A stretch of 64,000 nt of DNA from Burkholderiales bacterium Ga0077544 (GCA_001464355.1 LNEU01000018.1:62001-126000); one strand, 5' to 3'; counted from the first letter of the stretch, positions 39,723-48,709 are shown. Translations and numbers: made by a program. Notes: a model not told the origin generated them from the letters alone.

Positions 39723-40607
39723 ATGCGTACTGAAAAACTGTTTCCCATGCATATGAGTCGATGGTTTTTGATTGCGCTTCTTGCATCTTGCTGCATACAG
39801 AAAACCGCATTTGCTCTTGACGATCCTGCTTCCAAACGTGCTCCCGTCATGCTGGCAAACGTGTATCACGCCGGCATCGATTTGCGTGAATATTGGGTAA
39901 GCGAAAAATACGATGGCATTCGCGCCTATTGGGATGGCAAGAAATTGTGGACGCGTGGCGGAGAAGCGATTGCGCCACCTGCATGGTTCGTTGCCGGCTG
40001 GCCGGAGATTGCACTGGACGGTGAATTATGGGCCGGTCGCGGACGTTTTGCGGCTGCCCTGTCAACTGCGCGCCGGCAAATGCCCGATGACATCGCGTGG
40101 CGCAACATGCGCTTCATGGTATTTGATTTGCCTGCGCATGCAGGTACTTTTGATCAGCGATTGCCAATGCTGAGATCCAGTATTGCGGCAATAGGCTTGC
40201 CATGGGTGCAAGCGGTAAAGCAAAGCAAGGTGAGCGATCATCACAGCTTGCAGAAAATGTTAAGCGCGATTACAAAGGACGGCGGCGAAGGCTTGATGCT
40301 GCATCGTGGCGCATCGCACTATCGTGCCGAGCGCAATGACGATTTGTTAAAACTCAAGTTGCATGACGATGCCGAAGCACGCGTGATCGCCTATATTGCC
40401 GGTAAGGGAAAATACGCCGGTCAACTCGGTGCCTTGCTGGTGGAGATGCCGGGCGGACAGCGATTCAAGATAGGCAGCGGATTCAGTGATGCGCAACGTG
40501 CTGATCCGCCGCCGATGGGCAGTCTGGTAACGTATCGCTTTCGCGGTGTGCATGACAGCGGCATCCCACGTTTTGCCAGTTTTTTAAGAGTGCGCGAAGA
40601 TCAATAG
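39723..40607 (+). CDS. ATP-dependent DNA ligase with signal peptide (LigE type)
   Basis: A 294-residue minimal ligase. A signal peptide is present (FLIALLASCCIQKTAFA). The nucleotidyltransferase motif I EKYDGIRAYWDG carries the adenylated lysine; LDGELWAG, FMVFDLP, GGEGLMLH and KLKLHDDAEARVI are motifs III to V, followed by a small OB-fold. LigE enzymes of Neisseria and Haemophilus act outside the cytoplasm, in DNA uptake or biofilm DNA repair. The ATG at 39723 follows GGAG; ATGs at 39750 and 39756 are alternatives. It stands alone, so the role is inference. Confidence 0.9.
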   Translation: MRTEKLFPMHMSRWFLIALLASCCIQKTAFALDDPASKRAPVMLANVYHAGIDLREYWVSEKYDGIRAYWDGKKLWTRGGEAIAPPAWFVAGWPEIALDGELWAGRGRFAAALSTARRQMPDDIAWRNMRFMVFDLPAHAGTFDQRLPMLRSSIAAIGLPWVQAVKQSKVSDHHSLQKMLSAITKDGGEGLMLHRGASHYRAERNDDLLKLKLHDDAEARVIAYIAGKGKYAGQLGALLVEMPGGQRFKIGSGFSDAQRADPPPMGSLVTYRFRGVHDSGIPRFASFLRVREDQ

Positions 40608-40703
40608 AATGCGCGCATTGATGATGTTGGCGTTATTATTCTGCATTAATCAATGTTGCATTATTCAATTGCGTTATCCATCCTGCTCAGTCAAGGAGTC
40701 ATC

Positions 40704-41399
40704 ATGTTTATTTCCCCCATTTCAAAAACACTCATTGCCGGCTCGTTGATGTGTGCCGCATCGCTCGCATGGGCATTGTCTTTGGCAGATATCAGCAACA
40801 AGGATGCAAGCAGCGGGGTCAAGGCAGCGCTGGAAAAAGGAGCGACCATTGCCGTCGCCAAACTGGGTGTGGAAAACGGTTTTCTGAATAACGAAAAAGT
40901 GAAGATCGGTTTGCCTTCCGCAGTGGAAAAGGCCATGCCGCTATTGCGCATGACAGGTCAGGGCAAGAAACTCGATGAGTTGCAGGTATCCATGAATCAC
41001 GCGGCCGAGTCGGCGGTCGCGCTCGCCAAGCCTTTGTTGCTGAATGCGGTGAAGTCGATGTCTGTAACGGATGCAAAAAATATTCTGACCGGTGGCGAAA
41101 CTTCGGTGACGGATTTTTTCCGCGAAAAGACGGCGACGCCTTTAAGTGCAAAGTTCTTGCCCGTCGTCAAAAAAATTACGGACGGTAACGGCTTGTCTGC
41201 TCAATACAATGCGGTGATGGGCAAGGCCAGCGCCAGCGGTTTGGTATCGAAAGAAGAAGCGAGCGTGGAAACCTATGTCACGCAGCGCGCACTGGACGGT
41301 CTCTACACCATCATTGCCGATGAAGAAAAAGCGATACGTGCCGATCCGGTCGGTACTGGCAGTGCAATTCTGGGTAAGGTGTTCGGCGCAATCAAGTAA
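40704..41399 (+). CDS. DUF4197 exported protein
   Basis: A 231-residue helical protein with a signal peptide (SKTLIAGSLMCAASLAWA). Family features are GVKAALEKGATIAVAKLG near the N-terminus, the middle AKNILTGGETSVTDFFREKT and the C-terminal VTQRALDGLYTIIADEEKAIR. The ATG follows AAGGAG. The function of the family is not known. It ends with a strong terminator that also faces the convergent dehydrogenase gene. Confidence 0.9.
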   Translation: MFISPISKTLIAGSLMCAASLAWALSLADISNKDASSGVKAALEKGATIAVAKLGVENGFLNNEKVKIGLPSAVEKAMPLLRMTGQGKKLDELQVSMNHAAESAVALAKPLLLNAVKSMSVTDAKNILTGGETSVTDFFREKTATPLSAKFLPVVKKITDGNGLSAQYNAVMGKASASGLVSKEEASVETYVTQRALDGLYTIIADEEKAIRADPVGTGSAILGKVFGAIK

Positions 41400-41424
41400 A
41401 AAATCGCTTGGATTTACCTTCATG

Positions 41425-41453
41425 AAAAAACGGCGCAGGATGCGCCGTTTTTT
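41425..41453. terminator. Bidirectional terminator
   Basis: AAAAAACGGCGCA and TGCGCCGTTTTTT form a 13-bp stem with a 3-base loop, between the DUF4197 gene and the convergent quinone reductase-like gene. A and T runs flank both sides. Confidence 0.9.
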
Positions 41454-41486
41454 ATAGATGTTGCCAAAGCCTTTTCATCCTTCTGC

Positions 41487-42491
41487 TTAAAAACCTTCCA
41501 GCACAATCTTTCCCTTGGAAGTATTGCTCTCAAGCAGTGCATGCGCGCGGCGCAGGTTGGCGGCATTGATGGTGCCGAAGTTTTCCGCGATCGTGGTCTT
41601 GATCGTACCGGCATCAATCAGACGGGCGATTTCATTGAGCAAATCATGCTGCTTCTGCATATCGGGTGTCTCGAACATCGAACGGGTAAACATGAGTTCC
41701 CAATGCAGCGACACGCTCTTACGTTTCAACTTCATGACGTCCAGCGATGTCGGGTCGTCGATCAGGGCAAATTTTCCTTGAGGTGTAATGGATGCAACGA
41801 TTTCGTCCATATGGTGACCTGTCTGGTTCAGACTGGCGACATAGGGGACGCTATCGAAGCCTATCTTTTTCAACTCTTGGGATAAGGGTTTGCTATGGTC
41901 GATCACGTGATGCGCGCCCAGGTCGCGTACCCATTGTTGCGTTTCCGGACGTGATGCGGTACCGATGACGGTCAGGCTGGTTAACTGACGTGCCAGTTGG
42001 ATGAGGATGGAGCCGACGCCACCTGCAGCGCCGATGACGAGCAGGGCGCCGGTTGTCTGGGCATTGATGCCCAGGCGGTCAAACAGCAATTCCCATGCAG
42101 TGATCGACGTCAATGGTAACGCAGCAGCTTGTGCATAGGTGAGGGAGCCGGGCATATGGCCGACGATGCGTTCATCGACCAGATGCAATTCGCTGTTGGT
42201 GCCGCAACGCGTCAGTGAGCCTGCATAAAAAACGCGATCACCCGGCTTGAACAGGCGGACCTGATCACCGACTGCGCGCACGATGCCGGCGGCATCCCAG
42301 CCAATCACCTTGTATTCGCCATCAGGTGGAGTCGCACTTGAGCGCACTTTGACGTCAATCGGGTTGACCGAAATCGCCTTCACCTCGACCAGCAAGTCGC
42401 GACCGTGCGCGATCGGCTCGGGCAATGTGATGTCGAGCAGCGCCTTGTCATCAGTAATTGGCAAGGCCTTCTGGTATCCAACAGCTTTCAT
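41487..42491 (-). CDS. Zinc-type alcohol dehydrogenase-like / quinone oxidoreductase (MDR superfamily)
   Basis: A 334-residue MDR-family enzyme. VEVKAISVNPIDVKVR marks the catalytic-domain start, and IGAAGGVGSILIQLARQL is the Rossmann nucleotide site. It lacks the cysteine-rich structural zinc loop and probably acts as an NADPH quinone or enone reductase. It is divergent from a LysR gene with 139 bases between the starts. Annotations usually call it zinc-binding alcohol dehydrogenase family protein (ZADH). The substrate is unknown. Confidence 0.92.
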   Translation of the reverse strand: MKAVGYQKALPITDDKALLDITLPEPIAHGRDLLVEVKAISVNPIDVKVRSSATPPDGEYKVIGWDAAGIVRAVGDQVRLFKPGDRVFYAGSLTRCGTNSELHLVDERIVGHMPGSLTYAQAAALPLTSITAWELLFDRLGINAQTTGALLVIGAAGGVGSILIQLARQLTSLTVIGTASRPETQQWVRDLGAHHVIDHSKPLSQELKKIGFDSVPYVASLNQTGHHMDEIVASITPQGKFALIDDPTSLDVMKLKRKSVSLHWELMFTRSMFETPDMQKQHDLLNEIARLIDAGTIKTTIAENFGTINAANLRRAHALLESNTSKGKIVLEGF

Positions 42492-42630
42492 TTGAGTACT
42501 CCTTTTTTGAATATGCGTGAGCGATCTGTAGATCGCATCAGAAAATAAGTGCAGCAGCCATGCTGTGCAGTTTCCGCTATATTCTGTTTATTGAAAATAC
42601 GCTGAATTAACTATCACTTTCAAAAATAAA

Positions 42631-43536
42631 ATGAAAATACCCAGACTGGAAGACTTGATGTTATTCGTCCGCGCCGCCGATTGCGGCGGTTTGTCAGCTG
42701 CCGCACGTGAACTGGATATGGAGCCTGCTGCTGCCAGCGCCGGATTGAAGCGTCTGGAAGCCGCATTGGCCGTGCGTCTGTTCGTGCGCTCGACGCGCAG
42801 CCTGCGTTTGACGCCGGATGGCGAACAATATCTGCTGCATGCACGCAATGTGTTGCTGGCACTGGACGAGGGAGCGGCCAGTCTGGTGCGTAACAAGGAA
42901 ACCATCTCCGGCGAACTGAATATTTCAATTCCCTCGGATCTCGGGCGCAATGTGCTGCTGCCGTGGCTGGATGAGTTTCAGCTGCTGCATCCGGACATTC
43001 AATTCAGGATACGCGTCAGCGATCGCCTGGCTGATTTGTACAGGCAGACGGTAGATGTCGCGATTCGCTATGGCGCACCGGAAGATTCCAATATGGTGGC
43101 CTTGCCTTTGCTCCCTGACAATCGCCGCGTGCTTTGTGCGTCGCCAGACTATTTCAAACGTCATGGGACGCCGAAAGTCGTGGCCGATTTATCCAGTCAT
43201 AACTGCCTGCGATTTGTCCTCGGCGAGACGGTTCATGAACGATGGACATTCCATAAAGGTAAAAAAGTCGAGGCGCTGACCGTTGATGGTGATCGCGTGA
43301 GCGACGATGCCGATCTGGTGCGGCGCTGGGCAATAGCAGGGAAAGGACTGGCATATAAATCGCGCGTGGATGTCAGCTGCGATTTAAACGAAGGAAGACT
43401 GGTTGCTGCATTGAAAGGCTATCAGGGCGAAGCTGCGCCCTTGAATCTGGTGTGTGCACATCGCTTGATGCTGTCGCCTGCAATCGTCGGCTTGCGGGAT
43501 TTCCTGCGGCCACGATTGGCGGATTTGTCTGCATAA
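42631..43536 (+). CDS. LysR family transcriptional regulator
   Basis: A 301-residue regulator. The DNA-binding part includes LMLFVRAADCGGLSAAARELDMEPAAASAGLKRLE, and RSTRSLRLTPDGE ends the wing. The effector domain follows. It is divergent from the quinone reductase-like gene, which it likely controls. The subgroup often controls oxidoreductases in response to reactive small molecules; nothing in the sequence names the effector. Confidence 0.92.
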   Translation: MKIPRLEDLMLFVRAADCGGLSAAARELDMEPAAASAGLKRLEAALAVRLFVRSTRSLRLTPDGEQYLLHARNVLLALDEGAASLVRNKETISGELNISIPSDLGRNVLLPWLDEFQLLHPDIQFRIRVSDRLADLYRQTVDVAIRYGAPEDSNMVALPLLPDNRRVLCASPDYFKRHGTPKVVADLSSHNCLRFVLGETVHERWTFHKGKKVEALTVDGDRVSDDADLVRRWAIAGKGLAYKSRVDVSCDLNEGRLVAALKGYQGEAAPLNLVCAHRLMLSPAIVGLRDFLRPRLADLSA

Positions 43537-43909
43537 GGTGTCAGCCGCAAACAGTGGTAGAGCAAAGGGAGCGAGACGAAGCTAAGTCCGTAGCCATGCA
43601 GTATCAGTGACTTGACAGGTAATGTTTCAATGCGCGGAATCGGATGATAGGGAGAGCGAGCCGGATTGTACTTTAGCGACACAAGAGCTTGCACATTTTT
43701 TCCGGATTCCCGTTTGCAGTGTTGCGCTTCTCCAGCGTAGACGGCAAGGGCAGATCCCGTGCGCAAAGCTGGCAGACTTTGACAGCCGGCTCAACAGTGT
43801 CGCAGACAGACCTGTCAGTCTTTTGCGGCGCGCGCAGTATCAGATAAGACATGGGAGGCGAGTAACAAGTAGAGTTTCGTTTTTTTCGGATGAAGATCAC
43901 GAGAAAAAT
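43537..43909. other. Intergenic region with no recognised feature
   Basis: Lies between the convergent LysR and GlxA-type genes. I see no terminator with a T run and no supported gene. A rightward frame (43622-43951) is compositionally unlike neighbouring genes and overlaps the GlxA-type gene. Confidence 0.5.
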
Positions 43910-45007
43910 TCAATGCCCCATTTCGTTGTTGAACGGTTTGTAGGCATGTGACGGCAGTGGAACGACAGGGAGCAGCGACATTTGTTTTGACGTGCGTTCG
44001 TTTTTGCGGTATTCGCATGGTGACATCGATAGATGTTTTCGAAATAATTTTGCGACATGTTCGCCATTCAAAAAACCACAGCGCCTTGCAATTTTATCGA
44101 CAGGTAAATCAGTTTCGGTTAATTGCTGTCGTACTGCTTCCAGCCGAATATGCAGCAGATATTCGCTGGGCGTCCAGCCGGTGCTTAATTTGAATTGGCG
44201 CTGAAAATTGCGTTCACTCATGGACACGTAATTGGCAGCGCTCAACATATCGATGCGTTCAGCCATGTGTTCGACAAACCAGCGCGATGCTTGATCGATC
44301 TTATTCGAAGTCTGCGTTTCGTTTATTTTAAAGGGCTTGATCGAAAGCGGATTTTCGCGGCGGCGCTGGCAACCGACGACGCTTTCGGCGACGCGTTTTG
44401 CTACTGCCGGGCCGAGGTCGGACTCGAGAAAGGAAAGTGCAATATCTGATGCCATGCCGATATCGCTCGCGGTAAACATGCCACGGTCTTCCGTAATTTT
44501 TGCATCACGCTCGAGCAGAATCAGGGGGAATTCTTTACTCAACTTGTCTTGTAGTGCCCAGTGTGTCGTGGCGCGACGATTGTTCAGCAAGCCGGCAGCA
44601 CCCATGACAAACACGCCTGTGCATATCGCTGCAATTCGACGTACGCTTCCATTGATATTTTGCAGCCAGCTAATCAGACGAGGATCGCTGTAAGCGTCGA
44701 AATTTCCTGTCCCGCTGATGATCAATAGCGTATCGAAAGAATGATTGTCGTGAGGCGGAAGAGGTGAAGTCATTATTTGTACCGAGGCTGATGATCGGAT
44801 GGCCCCCCCGTCTATCGAAAGCAAAGAGATGGCATAGCCTATCGCTCCTGGAAATACGGAGGAAATCAATTTATCACCAACTGAAAATACGTCTGCGGCA
44901 CCGATGACATCTGCCAATATGACGCCATCAAATACGATGATGCCTATGTGCTTGATGGATTTTGCATCGCTATCGGGGGCGAGGGTCTTGAAAGACAGCA
45001 ATTCCAT
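43910..45007 (-). CDS. GlxA-type transcriptional regulator (DJ-1/PfpI domain plus AraC HTH)
   Basis: A 365-residue protein. An N-terminal DJ-1/PfpI-like domain spans about residues 20-190 (IGIIVFDGVILADVIGAADVF, RRIAAICTGVFVMGAAGLLNNRRATTHW with the nucleophile-elbow cysteine), and an AraC DNA-binding domain about 245-340 (AANYVSMSERNFQRQFKLSTG, IARRCGFLNGEHVAKLFRKH). Such proteins sense small molecules, often quaternary amines, and activate nearby genes; no obvious target lies here. It is a single gene. Confidence 0.9.
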   Translation of the reverse strand: MELLSFKTLAPDSDAKSIKHIGIIVFDGVILADVIGAADVFSVGDKLISSVFPGAIGYAISLLSIDGGAIRSSASVQIMTSPLPPHDNHSFDTLLIISGTGNFDAYSDPRLISWLQNINGSVRRIAAICTGVFVMGAAGLLNNRRATTHWALQDKLSKEFPLILLERDAKITEDRGMFTASDIGMASDIALSFLESDLGPAVAKRVAESVVGCQRRRENPLSIKPFKINETQTSNKIDQASRWFVEHMAERIDMLSAANYVSMSERNFQRQFKLSTGWTPSEYLLHIRLEAVRQQLTETDLPVDKIARRCGFLNGEHVAKLFRKHLSMSPCEYRKNERTSKQMSLLPVVPLPSHAYKPFNNEMGH

Positions 45008-45230
45008 GATTTTTCCTCATCTGTGTTTTGATTTTTTTCTATCTGCTTCGTTGTTCTACGTTTTTCTTGATTCCCTAAAGAGGAATTAATGCTGAACTTG
45101 CCGCTAATACTGCTAATACTGCTAATACAAGTTGCATGGTATGGAACACACACGTTCGCAGGTTTGATATAAGTCATGTTGCATGCAATTCGCGATGTCT
45201 AAAAAAGTTGATGCCCGTAATGTTTCCTTT

Positions 45231-45488
45231 TCATTTGGTATCCAGCTGATCGTTCAGCCTCGCATTTTCCAACGTGAGTTCTGCAACGATTTGCTTGAGC
45301 TTGTGATTTTCTTGCAGCAGAGATTTCAAATCCTGCGGGAAAGAGGGCATCATGCTGTACCGTTTTTTCCAGCTTAGAAATGTTTGCTCTGAGACACCGG
45401 CTTCCCGGATCACATCTTCCAGAGGTAATCCCAACTCTTCCTGTTTCAAGGCTGAGGCGATTTGTTCACTGGTGGTTGGCGGCTTCAT
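45231..45488 (-). CDS. Solitary IS3-type OrfA-like helix-turn-helix protein
   Basis: An 85-residue Transposase_8-like protein. SEQIASALKQEELGLPLEDVIREAGVSEQTFLSWKKRY is the helix-turn-helix, and LLQENHKLKQIVAELTLENARLND is the leucine-zipper-like part of IS3 OrfA proteins. No orfB and no terminal inverted repeat is visible beside it. The ATG at 45488 behind AAAGG is preferred to one 15 bases upstream. It follows the glycine-rich genes with 39 bases between, so it may be their co-transcribed regulator or a remnant. Confidence 0.75.
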   Translation of the reverse strand: MKPPTTSEQIASALKQEELGLPLEDVIREAGVSEQTFLSWKKRYSMMPSFPQDLKSLLQENHKLKQIVAELTLENARLNDQLDTK

Positions 45489-45527
45489 CGCATGACCTTT
45501 CATTCAAGACAGAGAATTGGTTAACTA

Positions 45528-46277
45528 TTATTTGGATTCTGCGACTTCCAGCGGTGCAAGTCCCATACGTTGACGAACGATAGGGTCTGTGTATTCGTAA
45601 GAAGATGACGCTGTCGCAGTGCCGTTTGCGCTATTGGGATTGGTATTTGATTTAGTCTGTTTTGGCGAGACAGGGCACTCACGTCCGGTATCTTCGATTG
45701 CTCTGCGATTAGCCTCGCTCTGACATAACAAGGCAAGCGCCACATCGTTCAATCCCATCGCCCGAAATTCGCGCGAATCAAGACGCCGTACGCATGCTTC
45801 ATCGACCATCGTGATACCGCCGCTTGCACCGACGCCGACCACGGACAAGCCGAAGGATGCCGATCCCATGCAGGTATCAGACAGGGTAGCCGTCAAAGAG
45901 GGAGCGAGCACGCTAGGTACTGATTTGACCTTATAGCTACCACCATAATCAACCGTGGCTTTGGTGTTGTATGCACTGCTGCCGGCTTCGCCGACGTCGC
46001 CCAACTCTGCCGCGCTGATATTGCCATTACCGTTTGTGCCGGAACCCGAGCCACCAGTTGGAACAGAAACCGATACGCTGACAGTGGATGTGCCGCCAGA
46101 TGCGTTACCGCCTGTCGCGCTACCGCCAGATGCCGCGCCGCCAGCACCGCCAGCACCGCCTGTTGCTGTCGAAGATGCGCTGGTAGATGGGGCCGAACCT
46201 GAGCCGCCATTTTCTCCTGCAAATACTGGTAAGGTAATTATTGAGGCTACCAGCATGCCCGCTATTTTGCTTTTCAT
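45528..46277 (-). CDS. Secreted glycine/serine/threonine-rich protein with conserved C-terminal domain
   Basis: A 249-residue protein with a signal peptide (MKSKIAGMLVASIITLPVFA). Residues 22-90 are low-complexity Gly/Ala/Ser/Thr. Residues 110-200 form a non-repetitive part (LAPSLTATLSDTCMGSAS, VDEACVRRLDSREFRAMGL, DVALALLCQSEANRRAI) with four cysteines that could form two disulfides. I have a faint memory of this part in other burkholderial proteins and cannot name a function. The ATG follows GGAG. It is the second gene of a leftward three-gene unit. Confidence 0.75.
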   Translation of the reverse strand: MKSKIAGMLVASIITLPVFAGENGGSGSAPSTSASSTATGGAGGAGGAASGGSATGGNASGGTSTVSVSVSVPTGGSGSGTNGNGNISAAELGDVGEAGSSAYNTKATVDYGGSYKVKSVPSVLAPSLTATLSDTCMGSASFGLSVVGVGASGGITMVDEACVRRLDSREFRAMGLNDVALALLCQSEANRRAIEDTGRECPVSPKQTKSNTNPNSANGTATASSSYEYTDPIVRQRMGLAPLEVAESK

Positions 46278-46367
46278 GGCTGCTCCATCCTGTTGTTTGT
46301 TATTTGAAATGGACCGGAGGAGAGGTCGTTCTCCTCCGGTCGCCCGGCATGCCGGATATTTCAGGTA

Positions 46368-47039
46368 TTAATTATCTGCATTCGACCATGCATTGCCACC
46401 GTTACCGCCGAACCCGCCGAAAGCTGGGCCACTGAATGCTGGCGAACCTACGGTTACTGATGTTGCATCGCCTGCGATATTTTTGTTATCGCTGACAGAT
46501 GCATCTGCTTTTCCGGTAGCGGACAAAGTTGTTCCTCCAACCGCCACGGAGTTGCCGTTAAGTTTTTGTTCCGAACCTGTCGTGTTGCCGGCTCTGACGG
46601 TACCGCTGCCACAGCAAGCTGGGTTTTGGCCGTTGTTGCCACCGAACCGGCTGGCTTGACTAGTTTGGCCGTTTGGCGCACCCATAGATGCTCTGCTTGT
46701 TGTGTTGCCTGCCGTGGTTGCGCCGCCTGTCGACGTAGCACCGCCAGTGCCAGTCCAGTTTCCACCGCTATTGGCGTTGCCAGCGTAGTTGCCTTGGTTG
46801 GCGCTGCCAGCATTGGCTGTGCCGCCAGTAGTTGCGCCGCTAGTGGCATTGCCTGAGGTTGCGCCGCCACCAGCACCACCGGCGCCACCCGTGGAAATTG
46901 CAGTAACGGCCGTGAATGCAGAGCTTGGGGTGTTGCCGTTGTTGCCGTGGTTATTGCCGTTGCCTGGGCGAGGGCCGTTTGCCATTGCTGACATTGCAAA
47001 CAATGAGCCGATGATTGCTACAAGCATAGTTTGTTTCAT
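46368..47039 (-). CDS. Secreted low-complexity glycine-rich protein
   Basis: A 223-residue protein with a signal peptide (MKQTMLVAIIGSLFAMSAMA). Most of the mature chain is Gly, Asn, Ala, Ser and Thr in irregular GG-A-T-SG-like runs, with one CC pair near the middle (NPACCGSG). There are no membrane helices or known domains. Such composition suits a surface, matrix or ice- or metal-binding role, but none is shown by sequence. It starts behind AGGAG, heads the unit, and has a leader full of hairpins. Confidence 0.7.
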   Translation of the reverse strand: MKQTMLVAIIGSLFAMSAMANGPRPGNGNNHGNNGNTPSSAFTAVTAISTGGAGGAGGGATSGNATSGATTGGTANAGSANQGNYAGNANSGGNWTGTGGATSTGGATTAGNTTSRASMGAPNGQTSQASRFGGNNGQNPACCGSGTVRAGNTTGSEQKLNGNSVAVGGTTLSATGKADASVSDNKNIAGDATSVTVGSPAFSGPAFGGFGGNGGNAWSNADN

Positions 47040-47080
47040 TTTCTATTCTCCTGAATAAGGGGCGGAATGAGTTTTGCTGC

Positions 47081-47188
47081 CTTGTTCGTATGCCCCGTCT
47101 GACGAACAAGATGTGTCAAGAAAAGTGACTTTCAAAGTCACCTCGAATCAATCCGCCTTTGACCAGTGCTCTGGTCCGTTTGGATTGA
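47081..47188 (-). promoter_or_regulatory. Three hairpins in the leader of the glycine-rich gene
   Basis: CTTGTTCGT/ACGAACAAG (47081-47089 with 47102-47110) is a 9-bp stem. GTGACT/AGTCAC (47125-47141) is a short stem with a 5-base loop. TCAATCC/GGATTGA (47148-47188) encloses an inner GACCAG/CTGGTC stem. They lie 42-150 bases ahead of the start codon, and no uracil-run terminator is visible. They could be a structured untranslated leader or operator sites. Confidence 0.5.
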
Positions 47189-47530
47189 CTTGATCTTAGG
47201 ATGAGAAATAAATTTATTTACGACGAAACCTTGTCAGCATCAGACAGATGAAGATGCCGGATTTAGCAGGGTTTCTATGCGGTAAGCAGAAGAGGAATGC
47301 GGACTTGCGATTAGGCGTTGTGAAAATAAATGATCGCAATGAGGTGCTTGTATTTCTCTTTGTGAGTCGAGATATGCAGCGCCTCGCAGTGACGTAGAAA
47401 ATTGAAATGCATCTTCAATCTCACGCTGTCAGCATAGAGAAATGCAGTCATCAAGAGCAGCCATTGGAATAGAAAAATACGATTGCATTGTGTTGAGAGC
47501 GTACAGATGGAAATTTTTATTTTTGAGTAG

Positions 47531-47563
47531 CGTTTGTCACTGCTGCACCAGCAGTGACAAACG
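47531..47563. repeat. Perfect 15-bp inverted repeat with 3-base loop
   Basis: CGTTTGTCACTGCTG at 47531-47545 and its exact reverse complement at 47549-47563 flank CAC. No T run follows on the strand that would need it, so it is not a standard terminator. It stands alone in a gene-free stretch and may be a regulator site or a protein-free hairpin. Confidence 0.6.
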
Positions 47564-47788
47564 ATGTGACGTGATCGATGTGCAAAGTCAGGCTGGAAGT
47601 ACGTGCGGTGAACAGACAATGCACGACCCTCGTGAATCGTGCGGTGTAATGGCAGGGGACGGTCTATGCGATGTATGTCGCGACAGCCATTCATCTGATT
47701 TGGTTCGGTGAATAGAACCAGTATTGAATCAGTGCATTGACTCAGTGAACGGCTGCAGCGTTTTGTACAGGACGACTGTGGTGAATGA

Positions 47789-48709
47789 CTATGAATGAAT
47801 AGCGCCGGTTTTTACTTTCATATCGTTTTCTATCCATTCAAAGACGGATGTGTACTGTGGCTGCCAGGCTAGTTCCTTGCGTGCTTTTTCTGCTGTCACG
47901 CGGCTATTCGAGCCGAAGGAATAGACCGCATGGCCGAATCCCCACTCCTTGATCGCTTCGTCGACTGGCCATGATTGCGGTGCGCCCAGTTTCAACCGCT
48001 TGGCGATGGCTGCCACAATTTCGGCATACGATGCTTCGCCGTTTTCCACGAAATAAAAAGAGCTGGCTACTGCGTTTTTCAGCGCAAGCAAATACAGTTC
48101 GACGACATCCTTGATATGGACATTGGACCAAACGTTGACGCCTAGACCTACGTAACGTGCGATGCCGCTTTTTTGTGCTTGCGCTACCAGTGGCGGGATT
48201 TGCACACTGTCCTGGCTGGCACCGAGGCCGGTACCGTAGATCATCGTGTTGCACAGGATGACCGAACGCACGCCACGTTGAGCCGCATCGATGATTAGTT
48301 TGTCGAGGGCTGCACGTGCGGCTTTCTCCGGCACGATGGTGACAGGTGTGTCTTCGGCAAACACTTTGTCAGACTTCCATTCTCCGCGCGCATCGTCGCC
48401 GATCACGCTGGAGCCGCTCGTATGAATGAAGGCCTTGTGCGAACCTTCCAGTGCATTCAGCATGGTTATGACCGAGGCCAGATGATCCGAACTGGCGGCA
48501 TTGATGACGGCATCTGCCTGTTTCGCTTCACGCGTCAGGATGTCTTGATCTTCCAGTGTGCCGATCACTGGAGTGATGCCGAGTCGCTTGATGCGGTCGG
48601 CTTGTTCTTGCGTGCGTACCAAGCCACGGACTTGATAACCTGCTTCAAGCAGACGTGTTGCAACCGATCCGCCGATATAACCTGCTGCGCCAGTGATGAA
48701 TATGTTCAT
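47789..48709 (-). CDS. NAD-dependent epimerase/dehydratase family protein (extended SDR)
   Basis: A 306-residue SDR. GAAGYIGGSVATRLLEAG is the Rossmann motif, TPVIGTLEDQD and AVINAASSDH follow, and the catalytic pair is expected around CNTMIYGTG. The first half resembles atypical or NAD(P)-binding SDRs used in detoxification. It is divergent from a LysR gene (164 bases between starts), which is probably its regulator. The substrate is unknown. Confidence 0.9.
   Translation of the reverse strand: MNIFITGAAGYIGGSVATRLLEAGYQVRGLVRTQEQADRIKRLGITPVIGTLEDQDILTREAKQADAVINAASSDHLASVITMLNALEGSHKAFIHTSGSSVIGDDARGEWKSDKVFAEDTPVTIVPEKAARAALDKLIIDAAQRGVRSVILCNTMIYGTGLGASQDSVQIPPLVAQAQKSGIARYVGLGVNVWSNVHIKDVVELYLLALKNAVASSFYFVENGEASYAEIVAAIAKRLKLGAPQSWPVDEAIKEWGFGHAVYSFGSNSRVTAEKARKELAWQPQYTSVFEWIENDMKVKTGAIHS

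Larger units (their letters stand above)
47040..47788. other. Long intergenic region holding a hairpin-rich leader and a perfect palindrome
   Basis: No gene is supported here. It holds three hairpins near the left end (47081-47188), listed separately as the leader of the glycine-rich gene, and a 15-bp palindrome at 47531-47563. The rest shows nothing I can assign. Confidence 0.55.

Noticed and set aside
39509-39850. Leftward frame overlapping the LigE-type ligase start
   Set aside because: It conflicts with a well-supported gene and has no family match.
43622-43951. Rightward frame before the GlxA-type gene
   Set aside because: It overlaps that gene on the opposite strand and its composition is unlike real genes here.
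46454-46999. Long open frames antisense to or overlapping the glycine-rich genes
   Set aside because: Low-complexity GC-rich repeats keep several frames open; the frame with a signal peptide and AGGAG ribosome site is preferred.
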